Assembly (NCBI RefSeq): GCF_000260415.1
Contig: NZ_BACP01000008.1
Coordinates: 1 to 41,103 of the forward strand
Reading direction: 5' to 3'
Origin: Liquorilactobacillus mali KCTC 3596 = DSM 20444
GTDB taxonomy: Bacteria; Bacillota; Bacilli; Lactobacillales; Lactobacillaceae
Length of the DNA: 41,103 nt
Shown here piece after piece: positions 34,079-41,103 of the stretch; the stretch's first letter is position 1; each line of letters begins with the position of its first letter. A model generated the notes under the pieces. It did not search any database. It was not told where the DNA came from and saw only the letters and a program-made list of their open reading frames with translations. The position numbers and the translations under genes are program-made.

Positions 34079-35890
34079 ATGAAGCAGTATAATAAACTGG
34101 GAATAATTTTAGGAATCGGGATAGTTACGGTAATTATTCAATTTGTTTTAAGACAGCAACTTCTTGCACAAAGTATCATAACTCTAACAGGGATTGTTTT
34201 TGCACTGATGATGTTAAAAGAAATGATTAAAGCGCTTCACTCCGGCGATTATGGCGTTGACTTATTAGCAATTACAGCTATTATTGCTACATTAGCAGTC
34301 GGTGAATATTGGGCAGCGATGATTATTTTGATAATGCTGATTGGTGGCGATTCATTAGAAGAGTATGCTGCCAAAAAGGCAGGTTCAGAATTAAAATCAT
34401 TGGTAGATAATTCACCTCAGATTGCGCACCGGATTGTGAAGCAACAACAAGATGATGTCAAAGTTGCTGCTGTTTTAATTGATGACCATTTAGTTGTCAA
34501 GCCGGGTGAGGTAATCCCAGTTGATGGTCATGTGATTCAAGGACAAGGGAATGTTGATGAGTCCTCTTTAACAGGTGAATCACGACCTGTAAGTAAGCGG
34601 GTAGACGATAAATTGCTGTCAGGAGCAATCAATGGTGATACGGTTTTAGTTATGCAGGTTGATAAATTAGCTAAGGATAGCCAATATCAGCAACTGGTAA
34701 AGTTAGTCAAGATTGCTGGCAATTCTCCGTCGCATTTTGTGCGCTTAGCCGACCGCTATGCAGTTCCTTTTACTTTGGTAACTTACCTAATTGCTGGAGT
34801 TGCTTGGTTTTTGGCTAAGGACCCAGTTAGATTTGCTGAAGTTTTAGTGGTTGCTTCCCCTTGTCCTTTGATCTTGGCTGCTCCAGTTGCGATGGTTTCG
34901 GGAATGAGTCGTTCGTCAAGAAATGGGATTGTTGTAAAAACGGGAGATGTAATTGAAAAATTGGCAACAGCCCAAACAGCAATTTTTGATAAAACAGGTA
35001 CAATTACTAAGGGATACTTAACGGTTGCTCAAATCAAATCTCTAAGTGAACTTACACCAACCGAATTGTTGAGTCTAGCAGTTAGCTTAGAACAAAACTC
35101 TAATCATATTTTGGCACGTTCATTAGTTAAGTATGGACAAGAGAACCATGTTGAGTTGCAAAGTTTTACTGATGTTTCCGAGATCGTTGGTCAAGGTCTT
35201 GTGGCTAAGCAAAACGAAAAATTGATTAAGGTGGGAAAGTTAAGCTTTGTGACCTCAGCTAATCCAAAATTGGATATCCAACAAACCGCTGTTTATCTTT
35301 CGGTTGATCACAAGCTTTGCGGCTATGTGACTTTTACAGATGAAATTCGGCCAGAAGCTGAGCTGACAATGCGACAATTGAAGCAATATGGTGTAAAGCA
35401 TTTGATGATGCTAACTGGCGATCAGATTACAACAGCTCAAAGTGTAGCTCAAAAAGTGGGTATTATTGATGTGCAGGCCAACTTGTTGCCCCAAGACAAA
35501 ATTACAGCTATTAAAAGCCTGACTGAGGCAATGCGACCAGCAATTATGGTTGGTGATGGAGTCAATGATGCACCTTCTCTGGCGATGGCGGATGTGGGAA
35601 TTGCTATGGGAGCACATGGATCCAGTGCCGCAAGCGAATCAGCAGATGTTGTTATTTTGAAGGATGATTTAAGACGAGTCGCGAAAGCAGTCGAAATTTC
35701 CCAAAATACAATGAAAGTGGCTAAACAAGCAGTTTTGATTGGAATATTTATTTGTGTATTATTAATGTTAATCGCAACAACTGGTATTTTACCAGCATTA
35801 GTTGGAGCGATGATGCAAGAAATCATTGATACGGTTTCAATTTTATGGGCCTTGCGGGCAAGAGAAGGTCAGCGTCATAGAACTTTATAA
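34079..35890 (+). CDS. P1B-type metal-translocating ATPase (SPC type)
   Basis: The 603-residue P-type ATPase has the actuator motif LTGESRP (about 162-168), the phosphorylation site Asp304 in DKTGTITKG, MLTGDQ, and the hinge GDGVNDAPSLA. The metal motif in the membrane is SPC (Cys262, VASPCPLILA), which marks the P1B-4-like group, instead of CPC. There is no N-terminal metal-binding domain. The nucleotide-domain HP dipeptide is NHI here (SNHILARSL), a non-standard residue. It probably exports a divalent metal such as Co, Zn, Cd, Fe or Mn; the exact ion cannot be told. GGGGCAG precedes the ATG. The arsC-like gene follows at 24 bp. Confidence 0.92.
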   Translation: MKQYNKLGIILGIGIVTVIIQFVLRQQLLAQSIITLTGIVFALMMLKEMIKALHSGDYGVDLLAITAIIATLAVGEYWAAMIILIMLIGGDSLEEYAAKKAGSELKSLVDNSPQIAHRIVKQQQDDVKVAAVLIDDHLVVKPGEVIPVDGHVIQGQGNVDESSLTGESRPVSKRVDDKLLSGAINGDTVLVMQVDKLAKDSQYQQLVKLVKIAGNSPSHFVRLADRYAVPFTLVTYLIAGVAWFLAKDPVRFAEVLVVASPCPLILAAPVAMVSGMSRSSRNGIVVKTGDVIEKLATAQTAIFDKTGTITKGYLTVAQIKSLSELTPTELLSLAVSLEQNSNHILARSLVKYGQENHVELQSFTDVSEIVGQGLVAKQNEKLIKVGKLSFVTSANPKLDIQQTAVYLSVDHKLCGYVTFTDEIRPEAELTMRQLKQYGVKHLMMLTGDQITTAQSVAQKVGIIDVQANLLPQDKITAIKSLTEAMRPAIMVGDGVNDAPSLAMADVGIAMGAHGSSAASESADVVILKDDLRRVAKAVEISQNTMKVAKQAVLIGIFICVLLMLIATTGILPALVGAMMQEIIDTVSILWALRAREGQRHRTL

Positions 35891-35914
35891 TAAAAATTAC
35901 TTGAGGTGTTTTTG

Positions 35915-36319
35915 ATGAAAAAAATATACTTTTTATGCACTGGAAATTCATGCCGCAGTCAAATGGCAGAAGGATACGCTAAGGCATTTTTGCCACAAAA
36001 TAAATTTGAAATTAGAAGTGCTGGAGTCGAAGTCCATGGTTTAAATCCTGATGCAGTTAAGGTGATGCTTGAAGATGGAATTGATATTTCGCAGCAATAT
36101 TCAAAGAAAATTGATCTTGGCTACTTTAAATCTTCTGACTTAATTATTACGCTTTGTGGGGATGCAAAAGACAAGTGCCCTGTCATTTCTGCTGAAACGC
36201 AGCATCTTCATTATCCGTTGGCAGACCCAGGGAATGCAGTTGGAAGCTATGAAGAGCGGCTCGATGTTTTTCGAAATATTCGTGATAAAATTAAAAAAAT
36301 AGTACTTAGTTTAGAATAA
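35915..36319 (+). CDS. arsC: Arsenate reductase, thioredoxin-coupled (LMW-PTP fold)
   Basis: The 134-residue protein has the P-loop CTGNSCRSQMAEG with Cys8 and Cys13 and the relay pair Cys81 and Cys88 in LCGDAKDKCP. These are the three cysteines of the pI258-type enzyme that reduces arsenate to arsenite (EC 1.20.4.4) using thioredoxin. ADPG downstream supplies the general acid Asp. ATG at 35915 follows TTGAGG at eight bases; GTG at 35906 is unlikely. No arsR or arsenite pump is nearby, only the P1B ATPase, so the product would need an exporter elsewhere. A repeat copy follows. Confidence 0.93.
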   Translation: MKKIYFLCTGNSCRSQMAEGYAKAFLPQNKFEIRSAGVEVHGLNPDAVKVMLEDGIDISQQYSKKIDLGYFKSSDLIITLCGDAKDKCPVISAETQHLHYPLADPGNAVGSYEERLDVFRNIRDKIKKIVLSLE

Positions 36320-36323
36320 ATAT

Positions 36324-36494
36324 GAGGGTGCGACATAGGTTGGTAAAATTTGAGTAGTAACGAGAAATTACGAGCATAACGTGTTCCTTGCTATGAATAA
36401 TTCGAAGTTAGACGGAGAATTTTGACTTACGGAACACGTTTATCCGGAATAAATAAAGAAGACAGGTCAAACCTTAATTTTTGCCCCAGTCTTG
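36324..36494 (+). repeat. Dispersed 3'-UTR repeat, copy B (full length)
   Basis: It starts GAGGGTGCGACATAGG right after arsC and includes TGGTAAAATTTGAGTAGTAA and the conserved GGAACACGTTTATCCGGAAT (36431-36450). It ends with an AGAC/GTCT-based hairpin that has lost its T-run. Its first 110 bases pair with themselves as a long imperfect stem. It occupies over half of the 322-bp gap to bioY. The rest of the gap up to 36550 shows nothing clear before the bioY promoter. Confidence 0.75.
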
Positions 36495-36557
36495 TTCCAA
36501 CGATATGCTGAGAAATTTTGAATTACGTGTGTTTGGCATGCTCGCCATCTTCTTTTA

Positions 36558-36610
36558 TTGTTAACTAATTAAAATTAATAGTTGACAGTTAACTTTTGAA
36601 TACTTACAAT
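36558..36610 (+). promoter_or_regulatory. bioY promoter with BirA operator
   Basis: TTGTTAAC (36558-36565), a 15-bp spacer and GTTGACAG (36581-36588) match the BirA-type operator TTGTTAAC-N15-GTTAACAA in all but two positions. The right half overlaps a perfect -35 TTGACA (36582-36587), followed after 17 bp by TACAAT (36605-36610). Biotin-loaded BirA would therefore block RNA polymerase. Confidence 0.8.
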
Positions 36611-36641
36611 GATTGTTATCAAAGTGAGAAGAGGTTAACTT

Positions 36642-37181
36642 ATGAATAATCAAAGACTCCATCTTTTAGTATTATCAGGAATTTTATTAGCAACAATGAT
36701 TGTTTGTTCACAGATTACGATTCCATTGCCAATCGTACCACTTACAATGCAGACTTTTGCAATTGGTTTGGTTGCAAGTCTGCTGCCAGTTATAGACAGT
36801 TTTACTGTTTTATGCATCTATCTAATAATGGGTGCTGTCGGGTTACCTGTTTTTGCAGGGTTTTCTGGCGGACTAGCAGTCTTTACGGGACCAACTGCAG
36901 GGTATCTCTATTCATTCCCAATAATGTGCATAGTGATTGGTGCAATTTTGAAGTATTGGGGCAAGAACTATCTGTCACTGCTTACTGCAAATATAATTGG
37001 AATGTTTGTAGGTCTAATAATGGGTTCCTTGTGGATGATACCAAATCTGCATCTTGGCCTGAAGGCGGCACTGATGACAGGAACGATCCCATTTATTATT
37101 CCAGGAATTATCAAGGTACTATTAGTCGTAGTGATTGCACAACGTTTGCAAGGTGTAGTTCAAAAGCAGTTGGCAAAGTAG
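36642..37181 (+). CDS. bioY: Biotin transporter substrate-binding subunit
   Basis: BioY is the S-component of the ECF-type biotin uptake system. The 179-residue protein has six transmembrane segments with the family motifs: QITIPLPIVPLTMQTF near residue 25-40, GLPVFAGFSGGLAVFTGPTAGYL (about 67-89), and a final IPGIIKVLLVVVIA. GAGGTTAAC precedes the ATG. A BirA-type operator over its promoter supports the call. It appears to be its own transcription unit, and the energising EcfAAT module is not in the window. Confidence 0.96.
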   Translation: MNNQRLHLLVLSGILLATMIVCSQITIPLPIVPLTMQTFAIGLVASLLPVIDSFTVLCIYLIMGAVGLPVFAGFSGGLAVFTGPTAGYLYSFPIMCIVIGAILKYWGKNYLSLLTANIIGMFVGLIMGSLWMIPNLHLGLKAALMTGTIPFIIPGIIKVLLVVVIAQRLQGVVQKQLAK

Positions 37182-37223
37182 TGTAGACGACTAAAATATA
37201 TAAAGCAAAATATTTTTAGAATG

Positions 37224-37232
37224 TGATATAAT
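37224..37232 (+). promoter_or_regulatory. Extended -10 promoter of the aminotransferase gene
   Basis: TGATATAAT combines the TG extension with a perfect TATAAT (37227-37232). The -35 region is poor. It lies 42 bp before the start codon. Confidence 0.55.
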
Positions 37233-37274
37233 GTTCTTTAAATTCAAGATTTATTGATTGTAAGGAGCATTCTA

Positions 37275-38441
37275 ATGGGAAATAGTAAATTTAATGAGAA
37301 AATTGAACAAATTGGTATTTCAGATATTCGGCAATTTGATACTGATACAAGTGATATTCCAGGAATCATTAAGCTGACTCTTGGTGAACCTGATTTCAAT
37401 ACACCAGAACACATTAAGAAAGCCGCTATTAAGGCAATTGAAGATAATCAGTCGCATTATTCTCCTAATGCGGGGATTCCGGCGTTGCGTGAAGCAGTAG
37501 CATCTTATTACAACGAGAAATTTGACTTGAACTACACTGCAGAACAGGTTGTCACAACGGTAGGTGCAACGGAAGCAATTGCGGCTAGCCTGCAGACGGT
37601 TATAAATCCAGGAGACACTGTAATTGTTCCGACCCCAATCTTTCCAATTTACATACCGATTACAAAGGTTAATGGTGGTAGCGTCATTTTGGTTGATACA
37701 AGTGATGACGGTTTTGTCTTAACGGCTAAGAAGTTGGAACAGGTCATCGATGAACATCCACTGGCCCATGTTAAAGCTGTTGTCTTGAATTATCCAAGCA
37801 ATCCTACTGGAGTAACTTATTCACGCAAGCAGATAGAGGAACTGGCAGAGGTTATTCGCGAGCGTGATCTTTGGGTGATCAGTGATGAAATCTATGCTGA
37901 ATTGACATATACTAAGAAACATTTTTCTATTGCGCGTGCCATTCCAGAGAGAACGATCTTGATCACAGGTCTGTCAAAGTCACACGCCATGACTGGTTGG
38001 CGAATAGGATATATCTTAGGACCGCAAGATTTCGTTGATCAGGTTGTGAAGTCACACCAGAACTTTGTCACAGCATCTACGACCATTTCACAATTTGCAG
38101 CACTTGAAGCGATGACTAATGGTAAGAATGATAGTAAGACGATGTTAAAAGAGTATGGAAAACGGCGTGACTTCATGATTAAGGAACTAGCAGAAGTCGG
38201 TTTCAAGGCAGCAAGTCCAGATGGTGCATTTTATATTTTCGCTAAGATCCCAGCTAACTGTTCGCAAGATTCTTGGACCTTTGTGCGCAGCTTAGCTAAC
38301 GAGGCTCATGTTGCAATTATTCCCGGTGTGGCATTTGGACCAGGTGGGGACGGTTATGTACGTATCAGTTATGCGTCAAGTCTTGAAAAATTACAGGAAG
38401 CCGCAAAACGTATTAAAGAATATGTGAAGAATAGAAAGTAA
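37275..38441 (+). CDS. PLP-dependent class I/II aminotransferase
   Basis: The 388-residue fold-type I enzyme has the N-terminal LGEPDFNTPEHI, the SNPTG motif (NYPSNPTGVTY), and the PLP-binding Lys235 in GLSKSHAMTGWRIGY. A late GDGYVRISYA arginine anchors the substrate carboxylate. Members of this Firmicutes group are called aromatic/aspartate or PatA-type (N-acetyl-diaminopimelate) aminotransferases, and sequence alone does not choose between them. ATG at 37275 is supported by TAAGGAG (37261-37267); the earlier frame start at 37254 is not. It is followed by repeat copy C with a strong terminator. Confidence 0.95.
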   Translation: MGNSKFNEKIEQIGISDIRQFDTDTSDIPGIIKLTLGEPDFNTPEHIKKAAIKAIEDNQSHYSPNAGIPALREAVASYYNEKFDLNYTAEQVVTTVGATEAIAASLQTVINPGDTVIVPTPIFPIYIPITKVNGGSVILVDTSDDGFVLTAKKLEQVIDEHPLAHVKAVVLNYPSNPTGVTYSRKQIEELAEVIRERDLWVISDEIYAELTYTKKHFSIARAIPERTILITGLSKSHAMTGWRIGYILGPQDFVDQVVKSHQNFVTASTTISQFAALEAMTNGKNDSKTMLKEYGKRRDFMIKELAEVGFKAASPDGAFYIFAKIPANCSQDSWTFVRSLANEAHVAIIPGVAFGPGGDGYVRISYASSLEKLQEAAKRIKEYVKNRK

Positions 38442-38447
38442 ATAAAA

Positions 38448-38623
38448 AGGGAGTGTGACATAAGTCGGTAAAATTTGAGTACTAACAAGAAATTACGAAC
38501 ATAGCGAGTAATTTACTATGAGTAATTCGAGGTTAGACGGAAAATTTTGACTTATGGAACACGTTTATCCGGAATAAATAGAAGAGCTAGGTTAAAATTT
38601 CACTTTTGGCCAGCTCTTTTTTT
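38448..38623 (+). repeat. Dispersed 3'-UTR repeat, copy C (full length)
   Basis: The element starts just after the aminotransferase stop with AGGGAGTGTGACATAAGTCG and shares most of its length with copy B, including GGAACACGTTTATCCGGAAT. CATAAGTC (38459-38466) and GACTTATG (38549-38556) are the ends of a long imperfect inverted repeat whose tip is CATAG/CTATG. The terminal hairpin, GAGCT...AGCTC with a GGTTAAAA/TTTTGGCC stem, is followed by eight T. The rest of 38624-38811 is AT-rich and contains the adhesin promoter region without a clear -35/-10 pair. Confidence 0.8.
38584..38623 (+). terminator. Terminator inside repeat copy C
   Basis: GAGCTAGGTTAAAA pairs with TTTTGGCCAGCTC (one bulged A), followed by TTTTTTT. 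It ends the aminotransferase transcript. Confidence 0.8.
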
Positions 38624-38811
38624 GTGTCAAAAATTAATAATAATTTCATAATGGTATTTTATGGAATTATGTTAAAATTATTGCTTTATAAAGTCTTTTT
38701 TATTCTCCGTTTTTTTAAAAAAATAAAAAATAAAAAACAAATAATGTTTATTTGCAATTTATAATCGAACTAATTTAGTAGTTTTTTTAAAAAAATCAGG
38801 AGGGGTTAAAA

Positions 38812-41103
38812 ATGGATTCGAAAAAGATACACTACAAGATGTATAAGGCTGGTAAACGCTGGCTATTTGCAGGGATCATTGTAGTTAGTTTTGGTTTAGG
38901 GAGTAGTGTTGCGGTTACGAAGGTAAATGCCGATAGTACTTCTACAACGGATGCAACAGCTAGCGATAATACATCAGTCGCAGGTACAAGCCAAGCATCA
39001 ACAAGTACGAGTGGAGCATCAAGTAGTAGTGAAACAGCGAAGTCAACCGAGACCTCCGAAAGTTCAAGCAGTGACACAACAAGCGCTACAGAAACATCTG
39101 AAAATACAAGTAGTGCGGAAACAAGTGCTACAGAAACATCGGAAAGTACAAACAGTTCATCAACGAGCACGGCAAAAACTTCAGAAAGCACAAGCAGTGC
39201 TGCCACTACCTCTGAAGATGCAAGTAACTCCGCAACAAACACAAGTGATAGTAGCTCCACGACAAGCAGTTCACAAAGTTCAACTACCGAAAGTACGGTG
39301 GATAGTAATAACGCAACAACTGCAAGCAGTACAAGTTCAAGCAGTACAAATTCAAGTTCAAATAGTAGTGCGGCTGTGAGTTCATCAACTGAAAGTACAG
39401 CAGATACAACGACGGTTGGTAACGCTGCGGCAACTACAAGCAGTGATTCCAATAGTGTCCAAGTTTCTTACACAACATTGCTTGATCAGTTAAAGGCTAA
39501 CACAGTTCTTGCAAGCGAAAATGATAGCTTTGTAGAAGTTACTAAGGATAATTTTCTTGATTATTTTACACTCAATGGTTCAGCAACATATGATGCAACA
39601 ACGGGTATTGTGACATTAACACCAGATGAAAATAATCAAGTAGGGAATTTTTCTCTTAATAGTGAAATAAATATGAATACCAGTTTTACCTTGACTGGAA
39701 GTGTGAACCTCGGTTCTGATCCTAATGGGGCAGATGGAATCGGTTTTGCATTCCACACGGGAAACACTGATGATATTGGTAATGCGGGTGGTAACCTTGG
39801 AATTGGTGGCCTGCAAAATGCAATTGGGTTCAAATTAGATACATGGAATAATGGTTATCAAGCACCTAATAAGGACGTAGATGGTGCACAGGTTTCTTCC
39901 ACTGATTCTAATGGTTTTGGTTGGAATGGTGATTCGATGAGTGCTCCTTATGGGACATTTGTTACTACAAGTGATCAACAAATCAAAACAGCAGATGGCA
40001 CTGAAGTTCAAAGATGGTGGGCAGAAGATCAAACTGGGACTGCTCAATCATTAAGTAAGGCCGATATCGATGGGCAATTCCATAACTTTGTTGTAAGCTA
40101 TGATGGCAGTACACGCCTTTTAACTATTGAGTATACGCAGACAGATGGAACTATATTAACTTGGAGTACTACTGTAGATTCTTCATATGAAGCAATGGCA
40201 ATGGTTGTCAGTGCATCAACAGGTGGAGCAAAGAACTTACAGCAGTTCAAAATAGATAGTTTTGATTTCCAGCAAGCAGCGACAGTTAATGTGACATATG
40301 TTGATCAAAATGGTAATGTGTTAGCCACTGGGGAAGTAGATTATCCGGATGGACCATATGTAACTGGAACATATACAACAGAACAAAAAGACATTGCAAA
40401 TTATAAATTCATTGGGATGGCCGATGGTACAAATACAACCACAGGCTTAAGTAGTATTAATGCAAATGGAACCTTAAATGAAAACGGTAATAATGGGACT
40501 GTCGTTTACGTCTATGCGCCTGACTATCAAGCAACTTCGAAAACAGTTAATGAAACTATTAACTACGTTGATCAAAATGGAAAAACAGTAGCGGAATCAT
40601 CCAAGTCAGCCGTAACTTTTGTTACAGTAACAAATCCAGTAGACGGCAGTGTAACTTACTACTACAAGAGTGGAGCCGTTGATACACCAACAATTGGTAA
40701 TGATGGAATACCAGAGGGCGAAGGTTGGACACAGACAGATAGTGGCAGCTTTGCTGAAGTAGCAAATCCAACCGTTGCTGGTTACAAGGTGATCAGTAAT
40801 GATGCACCAGCTAGTGATTTAAGCAAAGTCGCAGCACAACAGGTCACGAATGATAGCTCAGACTTGAACTACACAGTAGTTTATGCGCCAGCCTATGCAG
40901 CAACAACAAAAACAGTTAACGAAACAATCAACTATGTTGACCAAAATGGCAAGACAGTTGCGGATGCCTATAAAGCAACGCCAATAACCTTTGTGACGGT
41001 GACAAATCCAGTAGATAATAGTAAAACCTACTATTATAAGAGTGGAGCCGTTGATACACCAACAATCGGTAATGATGGAGTACCTGAAGGAGAAGGCTGG
41101 ACT
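38812..41103 (+). CDS. Serine-rich KxYKxGKxW-signal adhesin with L-type lectin (3' end outside window)
   Basis: Exactly 764 codons are visible, with no stop. The N-terminus carries KMYKAGKRW, the KxYKxGKxW motif used for accessory SecA2-type export, and a signal ending near VNA (about residue 41). Residues about 42-230 are almost pure Ser/Thr/Ala/Glu. An L-type bacterial lectin domain (about 250-488) follows, with DGIGFAFHTG and the metal-site-like LDTWNNG. A MucBP-like unit (VTYVDQNGNVL, about 489-572) precedes 123-residue repeats that start near residue 574 (TSKTVNETINYVDQNGKTVA) and near 697. AGGAGGGG precedes the ATG. It should be a glycosylated surface adhesin; the wall anchor lies beyond the window. 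Confidence 0.93.
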   Translation, partial: MDSKKIHYKMYKAGKRWLFAGIIVVSFGLGSSVAVTKVNADSTSTTDATASDNTSVAGTSQASTSTSGASSSSETAKSTETSESSSSDTTSATETSENTSSAETSATETSESTNSSSTSTAKTSESTSSAATTSEDASNSATNTSDSSSTTSSSQSSTTESTVDSNNATTASSTSSSSTNSSSNSSAAVSSSTESTADTTTVGNAAATTSSDSNSVQVSYTTLLDQLKANTVLASENDSFVEVTKDNFLDYFTLNGSATYDATTGIVTLTPDENNQVGNFSLNSEINMNTSFTLTGSVNLGSDPNGADGIGFAFHTGNTDDIGNAGGNLGIGGLQNAIGFKLDTWNNGYQAPNKDVDGAQVSSTDSNGFGWNGDSMSAPYGTFVTTSDQQIKTADGTEVQRWWAEDQTGTAQSLSKADIDGQFHNFVVSYDGSTRLLTIEYTQTDGTILTWSTTVDSSYEAMAMVVSASTGGAKNLQQFKIDSFDFQQAATVNVTYVDQNGNVLATGEVDYPDGPYVTGTYTTEQKDIANYKFIGMADGTNTTTGLSSINANGTLNENGNNGTVVYVYAPDYQATSKTVNETINYVDQNGKTVAESSKSAVTFVTVTNPVDGSVTYYYKSGAVDTPTIGNDGIPEGEGWTQTDSGSFAEVANPTVAGYKVISNDAPASDLSKVAAQQVTNDSSDLNYTVVYAPAYAATTKTVNETINYVDQNGKTVADAYKATPITFVTVTNPVDNSKTYYYKSGAVDTPTIGNDGVPEGEGWT
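40531..41103 (+). repeat. Tandem 369-bp coding repeats in the adhesin
   Basis: The unit beginning GCAACTTCGAAAACAGTTAA (40531) recurs at 40900 as GCAACAACAAAAACAGTTAA, a period of 369 bp or 123 codons. The second copy is cut by the window end. DNA identity is high in parts: AAGAGTGGAGCCGTTGATAC occurs in both. Confidence 0.85.

Noticed and set aside
36704-37186. A 160-codon plus-strand frame overlapping bioY
   Set aside because: Its composition (Cys, Trp and Asn rich) is unlike a real protein, while the overlapping frame is a clear BioY.
38927-39379. A 150-codon plus-strand frame rich in Gln, Val and Lys
   Set aside because: It is a shifted reading of the same low-complexity Ser/Thr region and has no ribosome site.
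39000-39420. Short AGCACAAGTAG-like repeats suggestive of a CRISPR array
   Set aside because: They are irregular in spacing, fall in one reading frame and encode Ser/Thr repeats.
38832-39452. A 206-codon open frame on the minus strand, rich in Val, Leu and Ala
   Set aside because: It is antisense to the serine-rich region of the adhesin, whose repetitive codons (AGT, ACA, GCA) create long open complements. It has no ribosome site of its own.

Overview
The window is 41.1 kb of AT-rich DNA from a low-GC Gram-positive bacterium, almost certainly a member of the Lactobacillaceae. The indicators are a family II (manganese) pyrophosphatase, a lactose/cellobiose-type PTS permease, 6-phospho-beta-glucosidase, LacD, BioY with a BirA-type operator, and a surface protein with a KxYKxGKxW signal peptide. 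The genus cannot be fixed from the sequence alone. I see no rRNA, tRNA, CRISPR array or intact insertion sequence.

Layout. (1) 1-3140: an uncharacterised TIM-barrel protein, a LysR regulator and ppaC. (2) 3180-13690: a beta-glucoside locus with two AraC-type regulators, an alpha/beta hydrolase, an MFS transporter, a ROK kinase, a GH1 6-phospho-beta-glucosidase, a stand-alone PTS EIIC and a GH3 beta-glucosidase. Two cre-like sites suggest CcpA control. (3) 13860-19510: a DeoR regulator, an ASCH-domain protein, the decayed 3' end of a GH8 gene, a TetR regulator divergent from a membrane-anchored M28-like hydrolase, and lacD. (4) 19750-23620: an FAD-linked oxidase and a large dynamin-like GTPase fused to an N-terminal helix-turn-helix. 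(5) 23930-28860: a flavin electron-transfer operon on the minus strand (membrane-anchored FMN-binding protein, ApbE, ferric-reductase-like flavocytochrome), divergent from an OmpR-type response regulator and histidine kinase. (6) 28970-33975: an undecaprenyl-phosphate/cell-envelope glycosylation module made of a catalytically degenerate PAP2 paralogue with an apparent CTG start, a GtrB-like GT2, DedA, an intact PAP2 and a GT-C enzyme. (7) 34080-36320: a P1B ATPase and an ArsC-type reductase. (8) 36640-38440: bioY and a class I/II aminotransferase. (9) 38812-end: the first 764 codons of a serine-rich, L-type-lectin, repeat-bearing adhesin that runs off the window.

How the parts fit. The glycoside locus appears to offer two routes: phosphorylated beta-glucosides (PTS EIIC, or MFS uptake plus ROK kinase) to the GH1 enzyme, and unphosphorylated ones to the GH3 enzyme. 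The flavin operon, the two-component system and the envelope module lie next to each other. Similar TCTCA-type repeats spaced one helical turn apart occur at the regulator/flavin divergent promoter and ahead of the envelope module, so the response regulator may control all three.

A dispersed intergenic repeat of about 100-175 bp occurs at four loci (9020, 23700, 36324 and 38448). At each it lies directly downstream of a gene, in that gene's orientation, and its 3' end is a terminator-like hairpin. The strongest candidates for new biology are the flavin/two-component/envelope block, the HTH-dynamin fusion, the dead PAP2 paralogue and this 3'-UTR repeat.
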